A stretch of 64,000 bases of DNA, taken from Pseudomonas sp. NKUCC02_KPG. Lineage in GTDB: Bacteria > Pseudomonadota > Gammaproteobacteria > Pseudomonadales > Pseudomonadaceae. The position numbers and the translations under genes are program-made. Under the pieces are notes generated by a model. That model did not search any database, was not told where the DNA came from, and saw nothing but the letters and a program-made list of their open reading frames with translations. Of this stretch, positions 37,651-47,584 are shown one piece after another. The stretch lies in the NCBI RefSeq assembly GCF_019345465.1, contig NZ_JAHKRC010000001.1, positions 1-64,000 of the forward strand, read 5' to 3'. Every line of letters begins with the position of its first letter. Within the stretch, counting starts at the first letter, position 1.

Positions 37651-38616
37651 ATGCGCGCACTTGCTGCTTTAAGCCGCTTTGTCGGTAATACCTTTGCTTA
37701 CTGGGTGCTGATTTTCGCCGTGCTGGCGTTTCTTGAACCTGCCTGGTTTGTCGGCCTTAAAGGCTACATCGTGCCCCTGTTGGGTGTCGTGATGTTCGGT
37801 ATGGGGCTGACACTCAAACTCGAAGACTTCGCCGAAGTCGCCCGCCATCCGTGGCGCGTGGCACTGGGCGTGGTCGCTCATTTCGTGATCATGCCCGGCG
37901 TGGCGTGGTTGCTCTGCCAAGTGTTCCACTTGCCACCCGAAATCGCCGTTGGCGTGATTCTGGTCGGCTGCTGCCCAAGCGGCACATCGTCCAACGTCAT
38001 GACCTGGCTGGCACGCGGCGATCTTGCACTGTCTGTTGCGATTGCCGCCGTGACCACCCTCCTCGCACCATTGCTGACCCCGGCGCTCATCTGGTTGCTG
38101 GCTTCCGCCTGGTTGCCGGTTTCATTTATGGAGTTGTTCTGGTCGATCCTGCAAGTTGTGCTGTTACCCATCGTGCTGGGGGTACTGGCCCAACGCCTGC
38201 TCGGCGCACGGGTGCGCTTTGCCGTCGACGTACTGCCCCTGGTCTCGGTGGTCAGCATTGTGATCATCGTCGCCGCCGTCGTAGCGGCCAGTCAGGCTCA
38301 GATCGCCAAGTCAGGATTGCTGATCATGGCCGTGGTCATGCTGCATAACAGCTTCGGCTATTTGCTCGGCTACTTTACCGGTCGTCTGTTCAAGCTGCCG
38401 CTGGCCCAGCGTAAATCTCTGGCCCTGGAAGTCGGTATGCAGAACTCCGGGCTGGGCGCGGCACTGGCCAGCGCACACTTCTCACCGCTGGCGGCCGTAC
38501 CCAGCGCGCTGTTCAGTGTATGGCACAACATTTCGGGGGCGTTGCTGTCGACGTATTTCCGTCGCATGAGCGAGAAAGAAGATCGCCTGGCAGCAGCCAA
38601 GGCTGCAACTGAGTGA
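37651..38616 (+). CDS. Bile acid:sodium symporter (BASS) family transporter
   Basis: 321 residues from ATG 37651, with AAGGACC upstream; the open frame begins earlier inside the repeat. Nine or ten hydrophobic helices, with the family signature GCCPSGTSSNVMTWLARGD (about 112-130) and ALEVGMQNSGLGAALA near 265. BASS transporters move bile acids, pantothenate, sulfate or other organic anions with sodium; the substrate is not predictable. Single gene upstream of the guanidine riboswitch. Confidence 0.9.
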   Translation: MRALAALSRFVGNTFAYWVLIFAVLAFLEPAWFVGLKGYIVPLLGVVMFGMGLTLKLEDFAEVARHPWRVALGVVAHFVIMPGVAWLLCQVFHLPPEIAVGVILVGCCPSGTSSNVMTWLARGDLALSVAIAAVTTLLAPLLTPALIWLLASAWLPVSFMELFWSILQVVLLPIVLGVLAQRLLGARVRFAVDVLPLVSVVSIVIIVAAVVAASQAQIAKSGLLIMAVVMLHNSFGYLLGYFTGRLFKLPLAQRKSLALEVGMQNSGLGAALASAHFSPLAAVPSALFSVWHNISGALLSTYFRRMSEKEDRLAAAKAATE

Positions 38617-38665
38617 AATTTCGGGGTTGCCTGACGGAATAATCATGTGCAATATACTGCGCACT

Positions 38666-38714
38666 GCGAGGACGACCTCGCGACTCATCGAGTGATTATT
38701 CTGGGGACGACCCC
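38666..38714 (+). promoter_or_regulatory. Guanidine-II (mini-ykkC) riboswitch
   Basis: Two hairpins each carry the diagnostic ACGA loop: GCGAGG-ACGA-CCTCGC (38666-38681) and GGGG-ACGA-CCCC (38703-38714), joined by a 21-base linker. The second ends 11 bases before the ribosome binding site GGAG of sugE. This is the known architecture of class II guanidine riboswitches that turn on SMR exporters. A -10 like TATACT at 38653-38658 would start transcription just upstream. Confidence 0.93.
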
Positions 38715-38734
38715 GTCAGTTGATGGAGATAACC

Positions 38735-39049
38735 ATGTCCTGGATCATTCTGTTTTTCGCCGGCCTGTTTGAAGTTGGCTGGGCCGTCGGCCTGAAATAC
38801 ACCGAAGGCTTTACCCGCCCGCTACCTACAACCCTGACCGTCGGCGCCATGATTATCAGCCTTGGCTTGCTGGGCCTGGCCATGAAAGAACTGCCACTGG
38901 GCACTGCCTACGCAATCTGGACGGGTGTCGGCGCAGTCGGTACGGTCATCGCAGGAATCATCCTGTTTGGTGAATCGATGGCGCTGTTCCGACTGGCCAG
39001 TGTTGCACTGATCATTGCTGGCCTGGTAGGTCTAAAAATCAGCGCATAA
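38735..39049 (+). CDS. sugE: SMR-family guanidinium exporter SugE/Gdx
   Basis: 104 residues from ATG 38735, with GGAG 6 bases upstream. Four membrane helices and the SMR glutamate in helix 1 ([16 protein letters not shown], Glu13) are present, and the SugE-type [12 protein letters not shown] in helix 3. SugE members export guanidinium against protons. A guanidine-II riboswitch directly upstream supports this assignment over quaternary-ammonium efflux as the main role. Confidence 0.95.
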   Translation: MSWIILFFAGLFEVGWAVGLKYTEGFTRPLPTTLTVGAMIISLGLLGLAMKELPLGTAYAIWTGVGAVGTVIAGIILFGESMALFRLASVALIIAGLVGLKISA

Positions 39050-39060
39050 CACAATAAACG

Positions 39061-39146
39061 GTGGGAGCGGACTTGCTCGCGATGGCGATCGACGCGGTTT
39101 TAATGAAGAACCGCAGCGCCTGCATCGCGAGCAAGCCCGCTCCCAC
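39061..39146. repeat. REP pair between sugE and the MFS-acyltransferase gene
   Basis: GTGGGAGCGGACTTGCTCGCGAT and inverted ATCGCGAGCAAGCCCGCTCCCAC arms in a convergent gap. Confidence 0.85.
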
Positions 39147-39157
39147 ATTTGCGTTCC

Positions 39158-41032
39158 CTATTTGACCGCCCCGCGCAACGCCATCACCCGTTCACGCAAC
39201 AGTTTTTGCGTGGCGTCACCAGGCGCTATCGGTGTACCGGCAACCAGCGTTACCCGCGACCACAGTCGATGGAAAAAACCCTTGTTCGGGTCGCGACTGA
39301 AAAAGCTGCCCCACAACCCCTGCAACGCCATCGGAATCACCGGCACCGGCGTGCGCTCCAGAATGTGCCTCACTCCCGCCTTGAATTCATTGATCTGCCC
39401 ATCCGTGGTGAGTTTGCCCTCCGGGAAGATGCACACCAGTTCGCCATCGTTCAGATACTGGGCAATCTTGTCGAACGCCTTCTCATAAATAGCTTCGTCT
39501 TCAGCACGCCCGGCAATGGGAATCGTGCCTGCAGTGCGGAAGATAAAGTTGAGCACCGGCAGATTGTAGATTTTGTAATACATCACAAAGCGAATTGGAC
39601 GACGTACCGCCCCGCCTATCAGCAAGGCATCTACAAATGACACATGGTTGCAGACCAACAATGCCGCCCCCTCATCGGGGATCAGTTCCAGATGTTTGTG
39701 CTGCACGCGGTACATGGAATGGCTCAACAGCCAGATCATGAAACGCATGCTGAATTCAGGAACGATTTTGAAAATGTAAGTGTTGACCGCGATATTCATC
39801 AACGACACCACGAGAAACAACTCGGGAATCGTCAGCTTGGCCACACTGAGCAACAGGATGGTGACGAGCGCCGACACCACCATAAACAGCGCATTGAGAA
39901 TGTTGTTGGCGGCAATGACCCGCGCCCGCTCACTTTCCGAGGTACGCGACTGAATCAGTGCGTACAGCGGCACTATATAGAAACCACCAAACACCCCCAG
40001 CCCGAGAATATCGAACAGCACCCACCAGGCCTGGCTGAACCCCAGCACCCCCAGCCAATCGTTGGCCTGAATGTTTTGCGGCATCTGCCCCGAATGCCAC
40101 CACAGCAGCAGACCGAAGACTGTCAGGCCAAATGAGCCGAAGGGCACCAGACCAATCTCGACCTTGCGCCCCGACAGTTTCTCGCACAGCAGCGATCCCA
40201 GAGCGATGCCCACCGAGAATACCGTGAGGATCAACGTCACCACGGTCTCGTCGCCATACAGCCAGTCTTTAGCATAGGCCGGGATCTGCGTCAGGTAAAT
40301 CGCACCGACAAACCAGAACCACGAGTTCCCCACTACAGAACGCGACACGGCTGGGGTCTGATTTAGCCCCATGCGCAACGTCGCCCATGATTCGCTGAAG
40401 ATATTCCAGTTCAGCCGCAGTTGTGGTGTATCCGCCGGCGCGGCCGGAATACCACGGCTGGCCACATAGCCCAGCACCGCCACGGCAATGATCACCCCTG
40501 AAACAACCACGGTGTAATTGCTCGACGACAGCATGATCCCGGCCCCTATGGTCCCCGCCAGAATCGACAGAAAAGTGCCCATCTCGACCAGGCCATTCCC
40601 CCCGACCAACTCTTCTTCACGCAGGGTTTGCGGCAGGATCGAATACTTCACCGGCCCGAACAGTGCCGAATGTGTGCCCATTGCAAACAAGGCAATCAAC
40701 ATCAGGACCAGATGATCGAAGGCAAACCCTATGGCCGCGACGATCATGATCGCAATCTCACCCAACTTGATCAGACGAATCAGGCGGTCCTTGGGGTATT
40801 TTTCACCGAACTGACCAGCCAGCGCCGAGAACAGAAAAAACGGCACGATGAAGAGCAGCGCACAGAGGTTGACCCAAATTCCCCGATCACCCTCGATGTT
40901 CAACTTATAAAGGATGGCCAGAATCAGGGATTGCTTGAACAGGTTGTCATTGAGAGCGCCCAGGGACTGGGTCACGAAGAAAGGCAGGAAGCGGCGCTTG
41001 CTTAGCAAACTGAATTGCGAGGGGTGGCTCAT
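39158..41032 (-). CDS. MFS transporter fused to PlsC-type acyltransferase (lysophospholipid salvage)
   Basis: 624 residues from ATG 41032 (MSHPSQFSLLSKRRFLPFF). The first 400 residues form about 12 helices of an LplT-like major facilitator, with FVTQSLGALNDNLFKQSL near the start. The C-terminal 200 are a 1-acyl-glycerophosphate-type acyltransferase with NHVSFVD (HX4D catalytic motif) and FPEGKLTTDG. This is the domain order of two-function proteins that flip lysophospholipids inward and re-acylate them; the acyl-ACP synthetase domain of Aas is absent here. Convergent with sugE. Confidence 0.9.
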   Translation of the reverse strand: MSHPSQFSLLSKRRFLPFFVTQSLGALNDNLFKQSLILAILYKLNIEGDRGIWVNLCALLFIVPFFLFSALAGQFGEKYPKDRLIRLIKLGEIAIMIVAAIGFAFDHLVLMLIALFAMGTHSALFGPVKYSILPQTLREEELVGGNGLVEMGTFLSILAGTIGAGIMLSSSNYTVVVSGVIIAVAVLGYVASRGIPAAPADTPQLRLNWNIFSESWATLRMGLNQTPAVSRSVVGNSWFWFVGAIYLTQIPAYAKDWLYGDETVVTLILTVFSVGIALGSLLCEKLSGRKVEIGLVPFGSFGLTVFGLLLWWHSGQMPQNIQANDWLGVLGFSQAWWVLFDILGLGVFGGFYIVPLYALIQSRTSESERARVIAANNILNALFMVVSALVTILLLSVAKLTIPELFLVVSLMNIAVNTYIFKIVPEFSMRFMIWLLSHSMYRVQHKHLELIPDEGAALLVCNHVSFVDALLIGGAVRRPIRFVMYYKIYNLPVLNFIFRTAGTIPIAGRAEDEAIYEKAFDKIAQYLNDGELVCIFPEGKLTTDGQINEFKAGVRHILERTPVPVIPMALQGLWGSFFSRDPNKGFFHRLWSRVTLVAGTPIAPGDATQKLLRERVMALRGAVK

Positions 41033-41167
41033 CGTCCATGTACTCACGTTGCGCTGATAGGCTTTCTCTTTGGAGGGCCGTTGTAACACTCAGGACACAA
41101 CCTTGCTCGGGTTCTGTTTGCGGCTACACCTTTTTCAGCGTTTCCCCACAGAACCCGAGCACAAGTC

Positions 41168-42319
41168 TCACTTCTTCAAGCCTGCAATACACGGCGACAC
41201 AAATAGCTCACCACGATAAGCGCCTTGCACCGTGCGAGTCCCTACCAGCAGCCACATCAGCGCCAGCGCCACCACCAGCACACAACCGGCCACATCTAAG
41301 AAGGTCAGCTGCAACATGCTGCCCAGGCGCAAGGTGGCCAGCGAGTACACGCCCAGCGGGAAGGTAAAGCCCCACCACCCCAGATTGAACGGGATACCCG
41401 AGCGGAAGTAACGAATCGTGATCAGCGCCGCGATAACGATCCACCACAAGCCAACGCCCCACAAAATAACCCCGGAGATCAGCCCCAGACCTTCCGCAAT
41501 TTCACCGATCCGCGCCAGGCCATGGGCGGCAAAAATCGCCGGAGCATCGGCCCCCAGCAGCAACAGGCCCAGGGCGCCCGTGCCAATGGGCCCCAAGGCC
41601 AGCCAGCTGGAAGCCGCCATGCTCTCGTGGGGCAACTTATGCAGCGCCATGCGCAGGATCAAAATGGTCAAAATACTGAACGCTACTGGTACCGAAAATG
41701 CCCACAGCACATAGCTGGTAATCAGCACATGGAACTGCGCTGCGGTATCCGTCAGATAGGGCGCCAACAGCCCGCCACTGGCCGCCGCGACCTCTGCTGC
41801 GACTACCGGCAACAGCCAGACAGCGGTCATCTGGTCGATGCTGTGATCCTGGCGGGTAAACATCAGATAAGGGATCAGCACGCCGCAGCCCAGAGCCATG
41901 GCCACATCAATCCACCACAGCACCTCGGCCACCTGCACCATCTCGCTGCCCCAGCGCGGCACGCCGAACACCAGAAAGCCGTTAATGATGGTCGCCAGGC
42001 CCATAGGGATGGTGCCGAAGAACATCGACACCGTGGAGTGCCCGAAAATACGTCGCGCCTCGTCGAAGTAAAGCATCCAGCGCGCGCCATACAGCACGCT
42101 GAACAGGATGAACAAACCGATATTGAACAGCCATAGCCCCTCGGCAAAGGCACGCAGGCCAGGGATATGAACCGGCAACTGGGCCAGGGCCAACGCCAAC
42201 ACCCCCGTACCCATGGTCGCGGCAAACCAGTTCGGAGTGAACTGGCGGATCACTTCGCGAGGGTGCTGCAAGTGGCTGAATGGCCGAAAACCGGCATTGG
42301 CTTTGTTAGGGCAAGTCAT
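41168..42319 (-). CDS. TDT/SLAC1-family (TehA-like) transporter
   Basis: 383 residues with about ten hydrophobic helices, beginning HPREVIRQFTPNWFAATMGTGVLALAL, a hallmark of the voltage-dependent anion channel family. Members carry malate, sulfite, tellurite or other small anions; the substrate cannot be set. AGGAGG lies 5 bases before the ATG. Divergent from the hybrid kinase, with a 240-bp AT-rich gap that must hold both promoters. Confidence 0.88.
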   Translation of the reverse strand: MTCPNKANAGFRPFSHLQHPREVIRQFTPNWFAATMGTGVLALALAQLPVHIPGLRAFAEGLWLFNIGLFILFSVLYGARWMLYFDEARRIFGHSTVSMFFGTIPMGLATIINGFLVFGVPRWGSEMVQVAEVLWWIDVAMALGCGVLIPYLMFTRQDHSIDQMTAVWLLPVVAAEVAAASGGLLAPYLTDTAAQFHVLITSYVLWAFSVPVAFSILTILILRMALHKLPHESMAASSWLALGPIGTGALGLLLLGADAPAIFAAHGLARIGEIAEGLGLISGVILWGVGLWWIVIAALITIRYFRSGIPFNLGWWGFTFPLGVYSLATLRLGSMLQLTFLDVAGCVLVVALALMWLLVGTRTVQGAYRGELFVSPCIAGLKK

Positions 42320-42559
42320 GGGTTCCTCCTGTTCCTCAAGTGAGGTAGGACTAGAGTAGAACCAAATCGAATATCTATATAACTGGTAATTTCTCTAACT
42401 GTTATCTGTTTTTCCTATATATAGCTTTTCTGCACCATCTCAACCTCTGCGACACCTGACCACGCTCAGACCATGGTCGACACTGACGCGCTCCGAACAT
42501 CATGCGAGACTAGCTTCCCGCAGCCGGATTGCTCGGGTCTTACACGTTCAGGAGTGTTC

Positions 42560-45500
42560 ATGTCGTTGTCCAGCGGGCTTATCGCCGCCGTCGCCCTCGC
42601 CTATATGGCCATCATGTTCGCCATTGCCTTTTATGGTGACCGGCGCAGCAAACCGCTGCCGCCGCGGGTTCGCGCGTGGGTGTATAGCCTGTCGCTGGCC
42701 GTGTACTGCACCAGTTGGACCTTCTTCGGCGCCGTTGGTCAGGCTGCCGAGCAGCTCTGGGCGTTCTTGCCGATTTACCTGGGACCTGTGCTGCTACTGG
42801 TATGCGCGCCCTGGGTACTGCAAAAGATGGTGATGATCAGCAAGCAGGAGAACATCACTTCCATTGCCGACTTTATCGCCGCCCGCTACGGCAAATCCCA
42901 GTCGCTGGCGATTGTGGTGGCACTGATCTGCCTGGTGGGAGTGCTGCCTTATATCGCCCTGCAACTCAAAGGTATTGTGCTCGGGGTTAACCTGCTGATC
43001 GGGGCTGGCGCCGACGCCACCGGCTCCCGGGTCGAGGACACGGCACTGATCGTGACGCTGGTGCTGGCGCTGTTCACTATCTTGTTTGGCACGCGCAACC
43101 TCGACGCCACAGAACACCACCGGGGCATGGTGCTGGCCATTGCCTTTGAGTCGCTGGTCAAACTGTTCGCCTTTCTCGCGGTAGGCGCCTTTGTGACTTA
43201 TGGCCTGTATGACGGTTTCGACGACCTGTTCAACCAGGCGATGCTAGCGCCGCGACTTGAGCAGTACTGGAAGGAAACCATCAATTGGCCTTCGATGGTG
43301 GTCCAGACCGGCGTGGCCATGATGGCGATCATTTGCCTGCCCCGACAGTTCCACGTCACGGTGGTTGAAAACATCGAGCCCCAAGACCTGCAACTGGCCA
43401 AATGGGTGTTTCCGGCCTACCTGATTCTCGCGGGCCTGTTTGTGGTGCCGATTGCCCTGGCCGGGCAAATGTTGCTGCCCAGCTCAGTATTGCCCGACTC
43501 GTTCGTGATCAGCCTGCCGCTGGCCCAGGCTCACCCGGCACTGGCATTGCTGGCATTTATTGGGGGGGCATCGGCTGCTACCGGCATGGTGATCGTTGCC
43601 AGTGTCGCGCTGTCGACCATGGTCTCCAACGACATGCTCCTGCCGTGGCTACTGCGACACAAAAACGCCGAGCGCCCGTTCGAAGTGTTCCGCCACTGGA
43701 TGCTCTCGGTCCGGCGCGTATCGATTGTGGTGATTTTACTGCTGGCCTATGTCAGCTACCGCTTGCTGGGTTCGACCGCCAGCCTTGCCACCATTGGCCA
43801 GATCGCTTTCGCTGCCGTCACTCAACTGGCCCCGGCCATGCTCGGCGCCCTGTACTGGAAGCAAGCCAACCGCCGGGGGGTTTTTGCCGGGCTGGCCACA
43901 GGCACCTTTATCTGGTTTTACACCCTGGTGCTGCCGATCATCGCCCATAGCTTTGGCTGGCATCTGAGCCACTTCCCGGGGCTGGCGTGGCTGCACAGCA
44001 ACCCGCTGGGCCTGTCCATCACCCCGCTGACCCAAGGCGTGGTGCTGTCGCTGGCCGGCAACTTCACCCTGTTCGCCTGGGTCTCGGTGCTGTCGCGCAC
44101 CCGGGTGTCAGAGCACTGGCAGGCCGGGCGTTTTATCGGCCAGGAGTTGAGCAGCCACCCCAGTGGCCGCTCCATGCTCTCGGTACAGGTCAACGACCTG
44201 CTCGCCCTCGCGGCACGTTTTGTCGGCGAAGAACGCGCCCACCAGAGCTTTATTCGCTTCGCGTACCGTCAGGGCAAGGGCTTCAACCCCAACCAGAACG
44301 CCAACGGCGAGTGGATCGCCCACACAGAACGGCTTCTGGCCGGGGTACTTGGCGCGTCATCTACTCGCGCGGTCGTAAAAGCGGCCATTGAAGGCCGGGA
44401 AATGCAACTGGAGGACGTGGTACGCATTGCCGATGAAGCTTCGGAAGTGCTGCAGTTCAACCGCGCGCTGCTTCAGGGCGCGATTGAAAACATTACTCAG
44501 GGCATCAGCGTAGTCGACCAGTCACTCAAACTGGTGGCCTGGAATCGCCGCTATCTTGAGCTGTTCGACTACCCCGACGGGTTAATCAGCGTAGGCCGCC
44601 CGATTGCAGACATCATTCGTCACAATGCAGAACGGGGCCTGTGCGGCCCCGGCGAAGCTGAAGTTCATGTGGCCCGTCGCCTGCACTGGATGCGTCAGGG
44701 TCGGGCGCACACGTCTGAACGCCTGTTTCCCAATGGCCGTGTGATTGAACTGATCGGCAACCCCATGCCGGGCGGCGGTTTCGTGATGAGTTTTACCGAC
44801 ATCACCGCGTTCCGCGAAGCCGAACAGGCCTTGACCGAGGCCAATGAGGGCCTGGAGCAAAGGGTGGCCGAGCGAACATTTGAACTGTCGCAGTTGAATC
44901 AGGCGCTGACCGAAGCCAAAGGCGTGGCCGAAACTGCCAGCCAGTCCAAAACCCGGTTCCTGGCTGCCGTCAGCCATGACCTGATGCAGCCGATGAACGC
45001 CGCACGACTGTTCTCGGCCGCCCTCTCTCATCAGGAAGATGGCTTGAGCGCGGATGCCCAGAAGCTGGTGCAGCATCTGGACAGTTCATTGCGCTCCGCA
45101 GAAGACCTGATCAGCGACCTGCTGGACATTTCGCGCCTGGAAAACGGCAAGATCACCCCCGACATCAAGCCTTTCGCCATTAACGATCTGTTTGAAACCC
45201 TGGGCAATGAGTTCACCGCCCAGGCACAGGAACAGGGCTTGAACTTCAGAGTTCGCGGCAGCCGTGTACGGATCAACAGCGACATCAAGTTACTGCGCCG
45301 CATCTTGCAGAACTTCCTGACAAACGCCTTTCGCTACGCCAAAGGCCCTGTGTTGCTGGGCGTACGGCGACGCGGCGGCGAACTGTGCCTTGAGGTGTGG
45401 GACCGAGGACCGGGCATCCCGGCAGACAAACTGCAGGTCATTTTTGAAGAGTTCAAACGCCTCGACAGCCACCAGACCCGTGCCGAAAAAGGCCTGGGCC

Positions 45501-46030
45501 TGGGCCTGGCGATTGCCGACGGCTTGTGCCAGGTGCTCGGCCACACCCTGCAAGTGCGCTCATGGCCCGGTTTTGGCAGCGTGTTCAGCGTCCGCGTGCC
45601 GATGGCAAAGAGCCAGGCCTCACCGCAGCCCGTCGTCGTCGAGCAGAATGGCCAACCTCTGACAGGCGCCCAGGTGCTGTGTATCGATAATGAAGACAGC
45701 ATCCTGATCGGCATGCAGAGCCTGCTTACTCGATGGGGCTGCCGTGTCTGGACCGCACGCAACCGCGAAGAGTGCGCGGCACTGCTTAACGAGGGCGTGC
45801 GCCCGCAACTGATATTGGTTGACTACCACCTGGATGACGGCGAGGTCGGTACAGAACTGATGGGCTGGCTGCGGGCACAATTGGGCGAACCAGTGCCCGG
45901 CGTGGTGATCAGTGCCGATGGCCGCCCTGAGATGATTGCCGAGGTGCATGCCGCAGGCCTTGAATACCTGCCCAAGCCGGTAAAGCCTGCGGTTCTGAGA
46001 GCATTGCTGAGCAGGCATGTGCCGCTTTGA
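42560..46030 (+). CDS. Symporter-type hybrid sensor histidine kinase/response regulator
   Basis: 1156 residues from ATG 42560, with CAGGAG upstream (an earlier in-frame ATG at 42473 has none). Residues 1-500 are a sodium:solute-symporter domain of about 13 helices. A PAS-like domain (QGAIENITQGISVVDQSLKLV, about 645-760) and a coiled coil lead to HisKA with phospho-acceptor His806 (AVSHDLMQPMNAARLF), HATPase (NAFRYAKG, DRGPGIPADKL) and a C-terminal receiver with Asp1088 (LILVDYHLDD). It resembles the CbrA-like kinases but, unlike CbrA, carries its own receiver. No response-regulator gene is adjacent. Ligand may be sensed by the symporter part. Confidence 0.93.
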   Translation: MSLSSGLIAAVALAYMAIMFAIAFYGDRRSKPLPPRVRAWVYSLSLAVYCTSWTFFGAVGQAAEQLWAFLPIYLGPVLLLVCAPWVLQKMVMISKQENITSIADFIAARYGKSQSLAIVVALICLVGVLPYIALQLKGIVLGVNLLIGAGADATGSRVEDTALIVTLVLALFTILFGTRNLDATEHHRGMVLAIAFESLVKLFAFLAVGAFVTYGLYDGFDDLFNQAMLAPRLEQYWKETINWPSMVVQTGVAMMAIICLPRQFHVTVVENIEPQDLQLAKWVFPAYLILAGLFVVPIALAGQMLLPSSVLPDSFVISLPLAQAHPALALLAFIGGASAATGMVIVASVALSTMVSNDMLLPWLLRHKNAERPFEVFRHWMLSVRRVSIVVILLLAYVSYRLLGSTASLATIGQIAFAAVTQLAPAMLGALYWKQANRRGVFAGLATGTFIWFYTLVLPIIAHSFGWHLSHFPGLAWLHSNPLGLSITPLTQGVVLSLAGNFTLFAWVSVLSRTRVSEHWQAGRFIGQELSSHPSGRSMLSVQVNDLLALAARFVGEERAHQSFIRFAYRQGKGFNPNQNANGEWIAHTERLLAGVLGASSTRAVVKAAIEGREMQLEDVVRIADEASEVLQFNRALLQGAIENITQGISVVDQSLKLVAWNRRYLELFDYPDGLISVGRPIADIIRHNAERGLCGPGEAEVHVARRLHWMRQGRAHTSERLFPNGRVIELIGNPMPGGGFVMSFTDITAFREAEQALTEANEGLEQRVAERTFELSQLNQALTEAKGVAETASQSKTRFLAAVSHDLMQPMNAARLFSAALSHQEDGLSADAQKLVQHLDSSLRSAEDLISDLLDISRLENGKITPDIKPFAINDLFETLGNEFTAQAQEQGLNFRVRGSRVRINSDIKLLRRILQNFLTNAFRYAKGPVLLGVRRRGGELCLEVWDRGPGIPADKLQVIFEEFKRLDSHQTRAEKGLGLGLAIADGLCQVLGHTLQVRSWPGFGSVFSVRVPMAKSQASPQPVVVEQNGQPLTGAQVLCIDNEDSILIGMQSLLTRWGCRVWTARNREECAALLNEGVRPQLILVDYHLDDGEVGTELMGWLRAQLGEPVPGVVISADGRPEMIAEVHAAGLEYLPKPVKPAVLRALLSRHVPL

Positions 46031-46047
46031 CAGAAAGGGCGCTTGCC

Positions 46048-47526
46048 TTACTCCGCAGGATGCGCCACGCCATCAGCGTCGGTCATGGCTCGCTCCAGCA
46101 AATCGGCAGGCAAGCTTTTACTGGCCCGAGCGCCCAGCAACCTGAGCTGCTCGCTGCGGCTGACCAGATTGCCTCGCCCTTCAGTCAGCTTGTTTCGTGC
46201 TGAACTGTAGGCTTTGTCCAACTGCTGAAGGCGATTGCCTACCTCATCCAGATCCTGAATAAACAATACGAATTTGTCGTACAGCCAACCGGCGCGCTCG
46301 GCAATTTCACGGGCATTCTGGCCTTGACGCTCCTGCTTCCAGAGGCTGTCGATCACTCGCAAGGTGGCAAGCAGGGTGGTGGGGCTGACGATCACGATAT
46401 GACGATCAAAAGCTTCCTGGAACAGGTTCGGCTCGGCTTGCAACGCCGCCGAAAATGCCGCCTCGATCGGTACGAACAACAAGACGAAATCCAGACTGTG
46501 GAGCCCTTCCAGACGCTTGTAGTCTTTGCCGGCCAGGCCCTTTACATGATTGCGCAGCGACAGCACGTGCTGCTTGAGTGCCGCCTGCCCAATCACGTCG
46601 TCATCTGCGGCTACATATTGTTGATACGCCGTCAGGCTAACCTTGGAATCGACTACAACCTGCTTGTCACCCGGCAACATGATCAGCACATCTGGTTGGA
46701 AACGCTCGCCGTCGGGGCCCTTGAGGCTCACCTGGGTCTGATATTCACGGCCTTTCTCAAGCCCTGCGTGCTCCAGCACCCGTTCCAGAATCAACTCACC
46801 CCAGTTGCCCTGGGTTTTCTGGCCTTTCAGGGCGCGAGTCAGGTTGGTCGCCTCATCACTCAATCGCAGATTCAGTTGCTGCAAGCGCTCCAGCTCTTTG
46901 CCGAGGGAGAAACGCTCTCGCGACTCCTGCTGATAACTCTCTTCAACACGCTTTTCAAACGACTGGATGCGCTCTTTCAGCGGATCGAGCAGTTGTCCAA
47001 GGCGTTCATTACTCGTCTCCGCAAAACGCTGCTCGCGCTCATCGAAGATCTTGCCCGCCAGCTCGGCAAATTGAGCCCGCAGTTCATCACGTGAACCCTG
47101 CAGGTCATTGAGTCGCTGCTGATGGCTGTCTTGCTGCTCGCGCAACTCGGCAGCCAGCGCAGACGCATGGGCATCCAGGCGACGCAGCTCGACTTCTTTT
47201 TGATTGCGCTCCAGGTTCCAGGCGTGAGCTGCATCGCGCCCATTATCGCGCTCAACCTGCAACAACTCGACCTCTCGACGCAGCGCGGCCAGCTCTGCCT
47301 GCTTGGCTGCATTGGCATGCCCAAGATCACTGATCTCATCGCGACAGGCATCCAGTTGGGCACTCAGGCCTTCCTGGGCCAACTGAGCCGTACTCAAGCG
47401 CTCACCGATCAACGCAAGCTCAGCATGATGACCGCTGGCACGGCGTTGCAACTGCCAGACAAGCGCCAGCAATGGCACACCTGCTACTGCCAAGCCAAGC
47501 AACAGACTGCTCAGATCCAGGGCCAT
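46048..47526 (-). CDS. rmuC: DNA recombination protein RmuC
   Basis: 492 residues. One N-terminal membrane helix (about 5-24), a long coiled coil (about 30-190) and the RmuC nuclease-like core (GNWGELILERVLEHAGLEKGREY, PDVLIMLPGDKQVVVDSKVSL, about 235-330) are in order. RmuC limits inversions at short repeats in E. coli. Its stop is 17 bases from that of the hybrid kinase, so the two transcripts converge tightly without a visible terminator. Confidence 0.93.
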   Translation of the reverse strand: MALDLSSLLLGLAVAGVPLLALVWQLQRRASGHHAELALIGERLSTAQLAQEGLSAQLDACRDEISDLGHANAAKQAELAALRREVELLQVERDNGRDAAHAWNLERNQKEVELRRLDAHASALAAELREQQDSHQQRLNDLQGSRDELRAQFAELAGKIFDEREQRFAETSNERLGQLLDPLKERIQSFEKRVEESYQQESRERFSLGKELERLQQLNLRLSDEATNLTRALKGQKTQGNWGELILERVLEHAGLEKGREYQTQVSLKGPDGERFQPDVLIMLPGDKQVVVDSKVSLTAYQQYVAADDDVIGQAALKQHVLSLRNHVKGLAGKDYKRLEGLHSLDFVLLFVPIEAAFSAALQAEPNLFQEAFDRHIVIVSPTTLLATLRVIDSLWKQERQGQNAREIAERAGWLYDKFVLFIQDLDEVGNRLQQLDKAYSSARNKLTEGRGNLVSRSEQLRLLGARASKSLPADLLERAMTDADGVAHPAE

Positions 47527-47584
47527 AACCCCTCCACGCGAGGTAAAAGATCAAGGGTACTCAACAGACGGCACCGAAGACAGT

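Noticed and set aside
38627..38658. TTGCCT/TATACT promoter for sugE
   Set aside because: The spacer would be 20 bp. Only the -10 is mentioned as a possibility.
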